Positions 45,076 through 53,514 of a stretch of 53,607 nt of DNA are shown piece after piece. The DNA is from Firmicutes bacterium HGW-Firmicutes-8 (GTDB taxonomy: Bacteria > Bacillota > Thermincolia > Thermincolales > UBA2595). The stretch is taken from positions 1 through 53,607 of the forward strand of contig PGZN01000011.1 in assembly GCA_002840165.1 (NCBI GenBank), written 5' to 3'. Each line of letters begins with the position of its first letter. The first letter of the stretch is position 1. The notes beneath the pieces are model-generated. The model ran no database searches and was not told the DNA's origin. It saw nothing but the letters and a program-made list of their open reading frames with translations. Both the position numbers and the translations under genes were made by a program.

Positions 45076-46260
45076 GTGTTTAATATGGCAGAAAGTAAAA
45101 AAGGCATATTTTCGTTTCCTTCCACAAAGATATATCCTTACATCAGCAATTCTAAATTCATCAATAAAGTTAAAGTTGTTTTTGCGGTGGTTTTTTTGGT
45201 GTTATTGTCTTCATGTATTGTCTCCATATTCTATTTAAATAAGATCAAGACTTTCAGTGAATATACAGCAGCCACATACCTCGAATGTATGGAATTATCG
45301 CACCAGCTTGAAGTTTCAGCCACAAATGAAGAGTCTCTCCTCTCTAAATATCTTTTATCTAACACCGATTCACCTGTATACATATTTGCTCTTCGGCAGA
45401 ATCATAACGAGTTAAAACAGATAATCAATGATATTAACGAACACGCTTTTGACGACAATCTGAAAGAAAACATCACTTTACTCAAAAAACACGAGATAGA
45501 GCTGGATAAATTACTTAGTGAACTACTAGACTCCGACGTTAGTGACAAATCACGTTACCAGTCGGTTTTATCTCACTATTCATTTATTAGAAATGCTTCC
45601 GTGGAAATCTCTAACTATTCGTCAAATCGTTACGAAACAGCCCGTCTGAATACTATAAAGCTTGTCGACAGTTCACTTGTTATATCATCAATATTGTCAT
45701 TCTTATTCTTAATGATTTTGGCCTTTTGTTTCGCATTTATATTGAAAATTTCCACCACTCTGGAACTTAAAACTATTCGCGACCCTTTAACCGGGATACT
45801 TAACAGAAGAGCCCTGGATGAAAAATTAAGAACATTGACTTTGTATAATGAACACAGTAAAATTCCTTTTTCTTTAATCATGATCGATATTGACCACTTT
45901 AAAAACACTAATGACACTTACGGCCACCAGACCGGAGACAAAGTATTGATAGATATGGCCGCACTGCTTGATTCATTTATTAGGCCCGGCGATTTTGTAG
46001 CCCGGTACGGGGGCGAGGAAATCGCTTTATTACTCGTAGACACCGGTTTGGATGAGGCCTTTATGATTGCCGAACGGCTGCGTAACTCGGTTGAAAACCA
46101 CCAGTTCACAACCGCTGAAGATACCCCCTTAAACGTTACGGCTAGTTTCGGGGTAGCTGAATTTTCCAGACAAACCGACTTGATTAAGGAGGCCGATACA
46201 GCCCTGTATAAGGCCAAATCGAACGGTCGCAACCGGGTCTGCATTTCGGGATTATTCTAA
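45076..46260 (+). CDS. Membrane diguanylate cyclase (GGDEF)
   Basis: 394 residues: transmembrane helices at about 33-54 and 196-223 flank a helical extracytoplasmic sensor domain, followed by GGDEF. The active site is GGEEI (ARYGGEEIALLL), and the RPGD five residues before it is an intact inhibitory I-site. DPLTGILNRRALDEKL and IDIDHFKNTND complete the domain. It should make cyclic di-GMP in response to an external signal. Start could be the ATG at 45085. The stop codon overlaps a decayed peptide-binding protein gene. Confidence 0.88.
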   Translation: MFNMAESKKGIFSFPSTKIYPYISNSKFINKVKVVFAVVFLVLLSSCIVSIFYLNKIKTFSEYTAATYLECMELSHQLEVSATNEESLLSKYLLSNTDSPVYIFALRQNHNELKQIINDINEHAFDDNLKENITLLKKHEIELDKLLSELLDSDVSDKSRYQSVLSHYSFIRNASVEISNYSSNRYETARLNTIKLVDSSLVISSILSFLFLMILAFCFAFILKISTTLELKTIRDPLTGILNRRALDEKLRTLTLYNEHSKIPFSLIMIDIDHFKNTNDTYGHQTGDKVLIDMAALLDSFIRPGDFVARYGGEEIALLLVDTGLDEAFMIAERLRNSVENHQFTTAEDTPLNVTASFGVAEFSRQTDLIKEADTALYKAKSNGRNRVCISGLF

Positions 46261-46765
46261 ATTAAAACTTCAGGAAGCTATAACGTACGCCATCAACAAG
46301 GAAAAACTCGATGATGTTTTTGCCAATTACTCAGCCAGTGTGGCTGATTCTATCACTCCCCCTTCTCTGTCAGGCAGGCACAATACTACACCACCCTCTT
46401 ATAATACAGAAAAAGCAAAAACGCTTTTGGCCGAAGCCGGTTACCCGGGCGGAAAAGGGCTGCCGGAATTAAACTTTACTTATCATGATAGAACATTTCA
46501 AAAGAGGCTTGTTGAAAGCATCAGGGATGACTTAGCGGCAGTTAACATCAAAGTAAAGCTTGTTCATGCCGATGAAAAACTTGCCATACCTTATGTAGAA
46601 GGGGTTTCAGATTTTTATAGAACATCCTGGGTACCGGATTACCTGGATATTGATGCTTTTATCCAACCAATTCTGTACAGCATCACCAGCCCGCGGGTGA
46701 AGAACCTGCAGATATCGCTCAACGGTTATCCAATGTTTGAGAATGTAATGCTTGAGGACTCCTAG
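46256..46765 (+). pseudogene. Decayed peptide-binding protein (SBP family 5) fragment
   Basis: From 46256 an uninterrupted frame without a proper start encodes KLKLQEAITYAINKEKLDDV and onward, closely matching the middle of the intact lipoprotein gene at 46790 (KKLREAVSYAINKEYI). About 300 N-terminal residues are missing, and about 60 residues between QPILYS and RVKNLQI are deleted in frame. This is the remnant of a duplicate of the next gene. Confidence 0.88.
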
Positions 46766-46789
46766 CTCTCTAAAAGGGGGGATTGGTCT

Positions 46790-48370
46790 ATGAGAAGACA
46801 GTTTACACTCATCTGTTGCTTACTGCTAGTTTTTAGCCTGACAGGATGTCTTAAGACAGGGAACAATCCTGCGCTGGCCGGCAGCCCCGCTAAAGAAAAG
46901 ACATTAGTGGTTGCTATTCCAAAAATGCCTTTTACTTTAAACCCTGTAATCTCGAATTTTTTTTCCGATTCCTTAATCTATTCAGCGGTGAGTGAACCTT
47001 TAATCAAATATGCTATAAAAACTATGGAACCTGCTGCCGGTATAGCTAAAAGCTGGGATGTAAAAGAAGGTAAAATATTTATCTTTCATTTGAATGGCAA
47101 TGTCTATTTCAGTAACGGTAAACAATGTACGGCGCACGATTTCAAATACTCATACGAGAAATATTTAACACCCGAGAGTCGTGTCTCATATATGTTGGAA
47201 GCAATATCCGGTTCTAAGGAAAAACTTGATGGGAAAGCAGCGGACACAAAGGGGATAAAAGTTCTCGATGATTTTACCCTGGAAATTACTTTGGACAAGC
47301 CAAACAACAACTTTCTAGCTGCTCTTGGGAGTCCATGTTTAGTTGTGATAAACAAAGACGAGGTTGAGCAGTTGGGCACAAATTATGGAAATAACACGAT
47401 TACCGGAGTTGGGCCTTTTAAAGTCCTTCATAAGGACCAAAACGAGATTGTACTTGCTCGAAATGACAGGTACTATGGTAAGAAAGCTTATGTGGACAGC
47501 ATAAGGTTCGTCGAACGAAGTAATGAAAAAGCATGGAATGAATATAACAAAGGAATTATCGACCTCATGTTTGTTGTCCCAAATTTAAAGACAGCAATTA
47601 AGAATCCTAAATATAAAAATAATATTAAAATGTTCTCTGACTTAGGTGCCACCTTCCTAGCCTTTAATCTCAAAAAGGAACCAATGAAGTCAAATAAAAA
47701 GCTAAGAGAAGCTGTTAGTTACGCTATCAATAAAGAATACATTGTAAATGAAGTCCTTAATGATTCTTACGGTGTAGTTGCTGATTCCATTACCCCACCA
47801 ATACTGTCAGGAAGAAATGTAAAAACTGTACCCTCTTACAGTAAGGAAATAGCCAAAGTGCTTCTCGCCGAAGCGGGATACCCTAACGGCAGGGGTTTAC
47901 CGGAATTGAACCTGACATATCATGACAGAGTTTCTCAAAAGATGATCGTTGAAAGTGTTAAGAAGGACTTGGAATCAGTCAACATAAAGGTAAAATTAAT
48001 TCACGCTGATGAGTCCCTCATTGTACCCTATGTTGAAAATGAATCAGATTTATTTAGAGTATCCTGGGGTCCCGATTACCTTGATATGGATTCCCTTATC
48101 CAACCGATTTTCCACAGTAAGGGTAGCTGTACGTGGGGAGGTTATCAAAATAAAGATGTAGATGCCCTGATAGATGAGGCCAGATTGACACCTAATTTTG
48201 CAGAACGAAAATACCTGCTTACTCAAGCCGAAGAAATGGCGCTTCAAGATTATCCGCTGGCACCACTTTATTGGGGGCAGTTTACCAGTCTATCAAGCTC
48301 GAGAGTAAAAAACCTGCAGATATCAGCTGTTGGTTATCCTGTTTTTGAAAATATCATGATTGAAGAATAG
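46790..48370 (+). CDS. Peptide/nickel ABC transporter substrate-binding lipoprotein
   Basis: 526 residues of solute-binding protein family 5. The lipoprotein signal ends in SLTGC with the modified Cys at 20. TLNPVISNFFSDSLIYSAVSEPL, TGVGPFKV and AVSYAINKEY are typical. No permease or ATPase genes are nearby, so it either serves a transporter encoded elsewhere or senses peptides for the GGDEF protein next to it; the latter is inference. Ribosome binding site GGGGGG nine bases before ATG. Confidence 0.88.
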   Translation: MRRQFTLICCLLLVFSLTGCLKTGNNPALAGSPAKEKTLVVAIPKMPFTLNPVISNFFSDSLIYSAVSEPLIKYAIKTMEPAAGIAKSWDVKEGKIFIFHLNGNVYFSNGKQCTAHDFKYSYEKYLTPESRVSYMLEAISGSKEKLDGKAADTKGIKVLDDFTLEITLDKPNNNFLAALGSPCLVVINKDEVEQLGTNYGNNTITGVGPFKVLHKDQNEIVLARNDRYYGKKAYVDSIRFVERSNEKAWNEYNKGIIDLMFVVPNLKTAIKNPKYKNNIKMFSDLGATFLAFNLKKEPMKSNKKLREAVSYAINKEYIVNEVLNDSYGVVADSITPPILSGRNVKTVPSYSKEIAKVLLAEAGYPNGRGLPELNLTYHDRVSQKMIVESVKKDLESVNIKVKLIHADESLIVPYVENESDLFRVSWGPDYLDMDSLIQPIFHSKGSCTWGGYQNKDVDALIDEARLTPNFAERKYLLTQAEEMALQDYPLAPLYWGQFTSLSSSRVKNLQISAVGYPVFENIMIEE

Positions 48371-48455
48371 AGGTTTATATTCGACTGCCTAATCCTGGAG
48401 AAAGAAGTTATTACAATTATATAAAGAACTGGTAACATAATCATTGTAGGATAAA

Positions 48456-48491
48456 AATTTTGAGGGTTTGCCTAGGCAAACCCTCAAAATT
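48456..48491. terminator. Bidirectional terminator between convergent genes
   Basis: A perfect palindrome (AATTTTGAGGGTTTGCC with its complement, TAG in the centre) lies between the plus-strand lipoprotein gene and the minus-strand DUF5317 gene; T-tracts on both strands. Confidence 0.92.
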
Positions 48492-48512
48492 GTATCACCC
48501 GATATCTCAGCC

Positions 48513-49037
48513 TTACTTGCCTTTTTTCATTCCCAAAATCACTAATATCACCAACCCAACATTGATGATGATATCCCCCATACTTATCAACTGCTTTTGA
48601 TAAGGCAGAGAAATATAAAATATATCAGCCAAAAATCCAAGCTTGGTCGAGGCTGTCATCAGCGCATGCGTCCCTCCATGACCCGTGGCCAGAGCTGCTG
48701 CCATACTTTTGGGAATAACATCAGCCCGCACAGGCATATAGCCTCCATTTAAAGCAATGACTACAAAATTCATCACCGTCCCGCCGAGGATATAATTGAT
48801 CCCGGGCAGGTGGCGGTTTTTTCTTAAGACAAGGAGCAGCAGCAGGTATGAACCTATATGAAGGTAGGGGTACCCCCCAAAGGCGTATCTGGGAGCCCAA
48901 AAACCAATGCCTACTTGGATTAAGTAGGCGGCGAAAACCAAATATATATACTTAAAATTTAGCCGGCCAAGATTAGTAAGTCTTCCTCCCCAAATTAAGC
49001 CCGCAATTATGGCAACTATGAGTACCTCAATAAACAT
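48513..49037 (-). CDS. DUF5317 family membrane protein
   Basis: 174 residues with five transmembrane helices. ALNGGYMPVRAD and GDIIINVGLVILV are conserved in this family of unknown function. Its ATG directly follows the stop codon of the upstream HD-GYP gene, so it is translationally coupled to a cyclic di-GMP phosphodiesterase. Confidence 0.82.
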   Translation of the reverse strand: MFIEVLIVAIIAGLIWGGRLTNLGRLNFKYIYLVFAAYLIQVGIGFWAPRYAFGGYPYLHIGSYLLLLLVLRKNRHLPGINYILGGTVMNFVVIALNGGYMPVRADVIPKSMAAALATGHGGTHALMTASTKLGFLADIFYISLPYQKQLISMGDIIINVGLVILVILGMKKGK

Positions 49038-50306
49038 CTATATCTCTCCCTTGTATTCCCCACGCCGTTTCAAAACAATCTTAATTTTCTCAACCACGTT
49101 GGGGTCAAATTGGATTCCCGCTAATCTGACCATTTCCTCAACCGCTTGTTCCGGTGTCCTGGCTGGTCTGAAAGGGCGGTCGGTAACCATGGCATTATAG
49201 GCATCTGCCACCCCCATGATGCGGGCCTCCAAGGGAATGTCTAAACCCTTTAAACCAGCGGGATAGCCGCTCCCATCAAATCTTTCGTGGTGGTAAAGGA
49301 CTATATCAGACTTGGAACTTAAGAATTTGATTTTCTGAATAATATCGGCCCCTAGAGCCGAATGTTTTTTGACCTCCTCGTATTCTTCCGCCGACAGAGG
49401 TCCGGGTTTGTTTAGAATCTCATCCCGCACCCCGATTTTTCCGGCATCATGAAGAAGAGCTATATACTCAAGTTTTTGCAGCTCCCGCCTGGGTAGCCTA
49501 AATTCTTTGGCCATCGCTAGGGTTAGTTCAGCTACCTGCTCAGAATGGCCCTTCATATAAGGGTCTTTGGCCTCTATAGCTGCAGCTATAGTTTTCACAG
49601 TTTTAGAATAGCTCTGTTTAATGTTGACAGACAACCTGAGAGCATAATTAACCAGCATAACCGGGACAAAAAAAAGCAGAACCCCGAACAGTTTCCAGTC
49701 CGGAGAAGAGTTCCTTACAATGTAAGTTAAAAGATAGGCCAGGGAAGACAGAACAAAGAAGTTAAGATAGAGAGTTTGAATGATTGAAACCCATCCCTCA
49801 CCAAACCGGTTTTGAAATACTAAAACTCCATCGAGGGCAATAAAAAAAGTGGCAACAATAAAATATACAACCGCGCCAATAGCAAAAGCCAATATTTGAT
49901 GACCGGCTAATTGATAAAACGTTCCCGCTATACCGACGATTAGTACAACTTGTCCGGTAGTTATGGCAATATTCAACAGAGAGTTTTGGCTTCCCAATAA
50001 TTTGGAAAACAACCCGGCGCCGAGTGTAACCACAAACCTAGTTGCAACAGCAACTCCAATCCCGTAAAGAGCGATTAAAACAAGGTCCAGAATAAAAGTC
50101 ACTGAGAAATCAGCGCCCTGGGGTAAGCGGGTGGGCATCAGCTGGGAAAGAAAGGCCAATAGAGCAAACAAGGCCACCTCTGACCAAAGGTCTAAATCAG
50201 TAAGCTGAAAATTTATTAGAAATACTATCAATCCACAAATTACGGTAAAATAACTAACTATTTTTGAGTTTATAATTAAAGATTCTGGTTTTGGATCCAG
50301 TTCCAT
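49038..50306 (-). CDS. Membrane HD-GYP phosphodiesterase (copy 1)
   Basis: 422 residues: six to eight N-terminal transmembrane helices (about 15-230), a short linker and a C-terminal HD-GYP domain with LLHDAGKIGV (HD), KHSALGADII, HHERFDGSGYPAGLKG (GYP) and VADAYNAMVTDRPFR. Expected to hydrolyse cyclic di-GMP. It lies 11 bp after a paralogue of the same design, so the two arose by tandem duplication and share a transcript. Confidence 0.9.
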   Translation of the reverse strand: MELDPKPESLIINSKIVSYFTVICGLIVFLINFQLTDLDLWSEVALFALLAFLSQLMPTRLPQGADFSVTFILDLVLIALYGIGVAVATRFVVTLGAGLFSKLLGSQNSLLNIAITTGQVVLIVGIAGTFYQLAGHQILAFAIGAVVYFIVATFFIALDGVLVFQNRFGEGWVSIIQTLYLNFFVLSSLAYLLTYIVRNSSPDWKLFGVLLFFVPVMLVNYALRLSVNIKQSYSKTVKTIAAAIEAKDPYMKGHSEQVAELTLAMAKEFRLPRRELQKLEYIALLHDAGKIGVRDEILNKPGPLSAEEYEEVKKHSALGADIIQKIKFLSSKSDIVLYHHERFDGSGYPAGLKGLDIPLEARIMGVADAYNAMVTDRPFRPARTPEQAVEEMVRLAGIQFDPNVVEKIKIVLKRRGEYKGEI

Positions 50307-50317
50307 GCTCCTGCTCC

Positions 50318-51625
50318 TTATTTATCTGCTCCAGATACAACTTCGACCAAAGAATTTGGCCGAATCCAGGGAACCTTTTCCTGCCAACAGTTGATAAAAA
50401 CTTCTGCCAGCAGGGGGTCAAAATGGGTCCCGGCACAGCGTTTAACTTCTTTAATAGCTTCCTCAAATGTCACCTCTTTCCGGTAAGAACGACCGGAGGT
50501 CATAGCATCAAAAGAATCAGCCAGGGTAATAATTCTGGCCCCTAATGGGATGTTTTCCCCATGTAGGTTATCTGGGTATCCAGAGCCATCATATTTTTCG
50601 TGATGGTGCCGCACATAATCGGTAACAGAACCTAAATCATGAATGTCCTTGATAATATTAGCTCCAATAACGGGATGCAGTTTAACTATATCATATTCCC
50701 TAACTGAAAGTTTGCCTGATCGACTAAGCAGTTCGGCATTTACCCCAATCTTGCCTATATCATGAAGGAGAGCAGTACTTTCAATTTTTTCAACCTGCTC
50801 CTCAGGTAGTTTAAGTTCCCTGGCAAGCTTTACAGCATATCTGGCTACGCGTTCCGAGTGACCCCTGGTATACTTGTCCTTAGCATCCAAAGCACTGGCC
50901 AAAGCTTCAAGTGTATTTAAATAAACCTCCCGGACATCCATATAAGACTTAAAAATAAATCTAGCTAAAAGCAGGGGAATGAAGAAAAGGGAAACACCCC
51001 AATAGCCGGCATGGCTATAAATCCCTGCCATTAAAATGCCTAGGAGTGACAGGGTAAACATATTGGGGAAAGTCCACCTCAGATTACTAATCCATATTTC
51101 CCACGGAGACATATTTTGAACAAGTGCTAAAATAATTGTAATAGCCATACTATTTACAAGAAAAAAACTTACAGCAGACATCATTAAAGGAACTATATTA
51201 AGAGTATCGACATTACCATTAATACCCCCACCATAAGAATAAGCAAATTGGGCTGCAGCTACACAAATTACGGATTGTCCGCAATTAAAAAGTAACTTAT
51301 ACCAAGGACTCTTATCTTTTATAATTATATTACTTAAAACCATCCCTATAACCTCAATATACGCTGTTAAAGGAGCTCCAAATAGCAATACACAAGCATA
51401 TGTGACAGCAAATGTTACCGTAACATACCCACCTTTAGAAAGATAAACTTTTAATGAGTTAGTAACAGTAGCTAATAAACAAAAGAAAATTAATGCTGAA
51501 AGAGTTTGAAGACTTAAGTTAATTTTAGAATAAAAGTAAATTAACAAAATTAGGGCTAGCAGTGATACTAGGATGATATATAATTGAGCAAATTTTGGAA
51601 GGTTTTTCACCAGCCTACACCCCAT
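50318..51625 (-). CDS. Membrane HD-GYP phosphodiesterase (copy 2)
   Basis: 435 residues with the same layout as copy 1: multiple membrane helices (about 12-240) and an HD-GYP domain (LLHDIGKIGV, HHHEKYDGSGYPDNLHG, ADSFDAMTSGRSYR). All catalytic motif residues are present. First gene of the operon; its start lies only 13 bases after the U-tract of a structured RNA, so its expression may depend on that RNA. No good ribosome binding site precedes the ATG at 51623-51625; a GTG six codons in is an alternative. Confidence 0.88.
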   Translation of the reverse strand: MGCRLVKNLPKFAQLYIILVSLLALILLIYFYSKINLSLQTLSALIFFCLLATVTNSLKVYLSKGGYVTVTFAVTYACVLLFGAPLTAYIEVIGMVLSNIIIKDKSPWYKLLFNCGQSVICVAAAQFAYSYGGGINGNVDTLNIVPLMMSAVSFFLVNSMAITIILALVQNMSPWEIWISNLRWTFPNMFTLSLLGILMAGIYSHAGYWGVSLFFIPLLLARFIFKSYMDVREVYLNTLEALASALDAKDKYTRGHSERVARYAVKLARELKLPEEQVEKIESTALLHDIGKIGVNAELLSRSGKLSVREYDIVKLHPVIGANIIKDIHDLGSVTDYVRHHHEKYDGSGYPDNLHGENIPLGARIITLADSFDAMTSGRSYRKEVTFEEAIKEVKRCAGTHFDPLLAEVFINCWQEKVPWIRPNSLVEVVSGADK

Positions 51626-51637
51626 TTCAAGGAGCCT

Positions 51638-51919
51638 AAAAAAATAAGGACCGACTTATTTTAGCAGGTTATGGTACATGCGTCTACCAATTGTATTTTC
51701 CACCACCTGCTAAAACTAAAGATACGATAGCCATAATGATCTTTGCTATCCTTGTCAAGTAAAGTTAACCCCCCGTCTGCCTTCTAACTCGACCTGTAAC
51801 CGCTAAGTAAGGTCGGGTAACTCCGCTCGGGTAGGTTCCGCTCATTGGTTTGACCCTGTTCAATTTAGTCTACTTTACCGAAACATGAAGATCTGGCTTA
51901 TCTAAAGTCGGTCCTTTTG
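51638..51919 (-). ncRNA. Structured RNA candidate filling the hpf-side leader of the HD-GYP operon
   Basis: The minus-strand transcript folds into nested, mutually compatible stems. A 12-bp closing stem pairs 51646-51657 with 51905-51916 and is followed by a T7 tract. An 11-bp hairpin pairs 51659-51669 with 51705-51715. A hairpin pairs 51726-51731 with 51745-51750. A 7-bp stem pairs 51759-51765 with 51872-51878 and encloses 51790-51795 with 51810-51815. It fills the whole space between two genes. It could be a raiA-motif-type RNA, since hpf (raiA) lies nearby, or a leader or riboswitch of the cyclic di-GMP operon. I cannot assign a family by eye. Confidence 0.65.
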
Positions 51920-51932
51920 AAAAACAAATTTT

Positions 51933-52589
51933 CTATTCACTCAGCAATAATGCCATTCGCCTGTTCACAGCTGCCAGGGTTGCTTTCACAGCAGCCTCCC
52001 TTTCATCGTGGTTTATAAAAGCGGCCCCAATTAACCGTTCTTCACCGATATTTGTCACTAACGACACAGATGCCGCTACAGCCTGTCTACCGGCAAGGTT
52101 GAGCACGGTAATATCCTCAGTCACTAAATTGCAGGTGCTTTTCAAATAATTTTCGAGGGCCAATACAGTAGCTTGAGAAATTACGCGAAGTTTGTTGTTG
52201 GCTGTGCTGGGACCCGAAGCCACCCCCTCATAAATGTTACCGCTTAATTCAAGCTGGACTCTGGCCTCAGTTATCCTCCTGCCGGAAAGCACCGTCACAC
52301 TGCTTACTTTAGGCCTAGTTTCTGAACCGGCCCTGCCGCCCTCTTCATCCTGCATTTGAGCCACACTGATCTTTTTGTGGTCAACACTGATATTAAATTG
52401 CGCCATGAAGGCAGATTCGATATCCCTGACAATTTGTTTGGGACTCCTGCTGGAATCCGCCAGGACATGAATTTCGGAAATTTCGCCCATATCATCTGTA
52501 ACAATCCGAGCTGAAATGACATCCTTAATCTGCCGGATGATATCCTCATAATCGGCAATTTTCGCGTCAGTATGTCTTTCAAAACTCAT
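51933..52589 (-). CDS. Conserved hypothetical protein of the hpf locus
   Basis: 218 residues. The N-terminal half (ISARIVTDDMGEISEIHVLA, then SPKQIVRDIESAFMAQFNI) looks like a small alpha-beta regulatory module; the C-terminal half (ITEARVQLELSGNIYEGVAS and ATVLALENYLK) resembles the LeuA-type allosteric fold. I do not know its function. It lies between hpf and the structured RNA on the same strand. Confidence 0.65.
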   Translation of the reverse strand: MSFERHTDAKIADYEDIIRQIKDVISARIVTDDMGEISEIHVLADSSRSPKQIVRDIESAFMAQFNISVDHKKISVAQMQDEEGGRAGSETRPKVSSVTVLSGRRITEARVQLELSGNIYEGVASGPSTANNKLRVISQATVLALENYLKSTCNLVTEDITVLNLAGRQAVAASVSLVTNIGEERLIGAAFINHDEREAAVKATLAAVNRRMALLLSE

Positions 52590-52808
52590 AATAACACCTG
52601 CATTCCTATCCTATGTTATCAAACACTGTTACTGGATTCTAAAAATTTCCGTAATTCTAATTTCTACTTTTACTTAGTTATTCCTTCTTTTCCCCAGTAA
52701 AAATAATATAAAATTTCCACAAAATAGTACAAATTCACGGAAAACTCATTTCTGCCCAATATATTACTGCTTATATTGTCCAGCCCTTCCATTTACTGGC
52801 GGCATGTT

Positions 52809-52839
52809 AAAGGCCCACCATGTCCCCAGGCGGGCCTTT
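52809..52839 (-). terminator. Hairpin downstream of hpf
   Basis: AAAGGCCC pairs with GGGCCTTT around a 15-base loop; the T-run is only the end of the stem, so termination may be partial. Confidence 0.6.
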
Positions 52840-52891
52840 ACTAGTAAATCTTCTTAAATTGTAAATGGTCATTTTATCGGTGATATTTTTT

Positions 52892-53407
52892 CTAGAACTC
52901 AGGTTCAATTAAACCATAATTACCGTCTTTCCGTTTGTATAAGACGTTGACTTCCTCAGTATCGGCATTGGAGAAAACGAAAAAACTGTGGCCGAGCATG
53001 TTCATCCTCATAACCGCTTCATCAACCGGCATTGGTTTAATAGCAAAACGCTTGGTTTTCATAATCCTGGGTTCCTCATAAGTATCCTCGGCTGCAGACG
53101 GTGCAGACTTTCCTTCCACTCTGGCCTTCTTGTTGAAACGGGCCTTGTACTTATTAATCTGCTTTTCCATCTTCTCAACCACGAGGTCAATAGAGGCATA
53201 CATATCCCCGGTCTCTTCCTCACCTCTAAGTATCAATCCATTAATCGGTATGGTTACTTCTACTTTATGTGTACCCTTCTCCACCACTAAAGTAACCTGT
53301 GCCTCGGATAAGTCAAGGTATTTCTCAAGTTTTAACAATTTCTTTTCTACATATTCTTTCAACGCATTTGTTACATCGATGTTCTTGCCCCTAACATTAA
53401 TCACCAT
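52892..53407 (-). CDS. hpf: Ribosome hibernation promoting factor, long form
   Basis: About 171 residues: the S30AE/YfiA domain (1-100, INVRGKNIDVTNALKEYVEK) and the C-terminal dimerisation domain (RFAIKPMPVDEAVMRMNMLG, HSFFVFSNADTEEVNVLYKR) that makes the long form join two 70S ribosomes into 100S dimers in stationary phase. ATG at 53405-53407 has AGGAG eight bases upstream; a GTG nine bases earlier overlaps that site. Confidence 0.95.
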   Translation of the reverse strand: MVINVRGKNIDVTNALKEYVEKKLLKLEKYLDLSEAQVTLVVEKGTHKVEVTIPINGLILRGEEETGDMYASIDLVVEKMEKQINKYKARFNKKARVEGKSAPSAAEDTYEEPRIMKTKRFAIKPMPVDEAVMRMNMLGHSFFVFSNADTEEVNVLYKRKDGNYGLIEPEF

Positions 53408-53514
53408 AATTGCCACTCCTTTCGGTCACTTTCTTTACTATTATTCCCTTGATGTTGGTCAAAATCCTTCTCTGATCTGTAAATATACTGTATATTACGT
53501 GAACGCTTCCCCAG
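53408..53514 (-). mobile_element. Right end of an IS200/IS605-type element, likely omega RNA 3' end
   Basis: Directly after the TnpB stop codon the minus strand continues CTGGGGAAGCGTTCACG, pairing CCCC in the TnpB end with GGGG and ending in GTTCAC, a usual right-end motif of IS1341/IS605-type elements. The element probably ends near 53500. The bases that follow (about 53499 downward) would be the guide segment of a TnpB omega RNA. The exact end is inferred. Confidence 0.6.

Noticed and set aside
51838-51860. Cyclic di-GMP-I riboswitch suggested by CAGGGTCAAACC on the minus strand
   Set aside because: Only this word resembles the GEMM-I core; the GNRA tetraloop, receptor and GGACGCAAAGCC block are not present, so I kept the family open.
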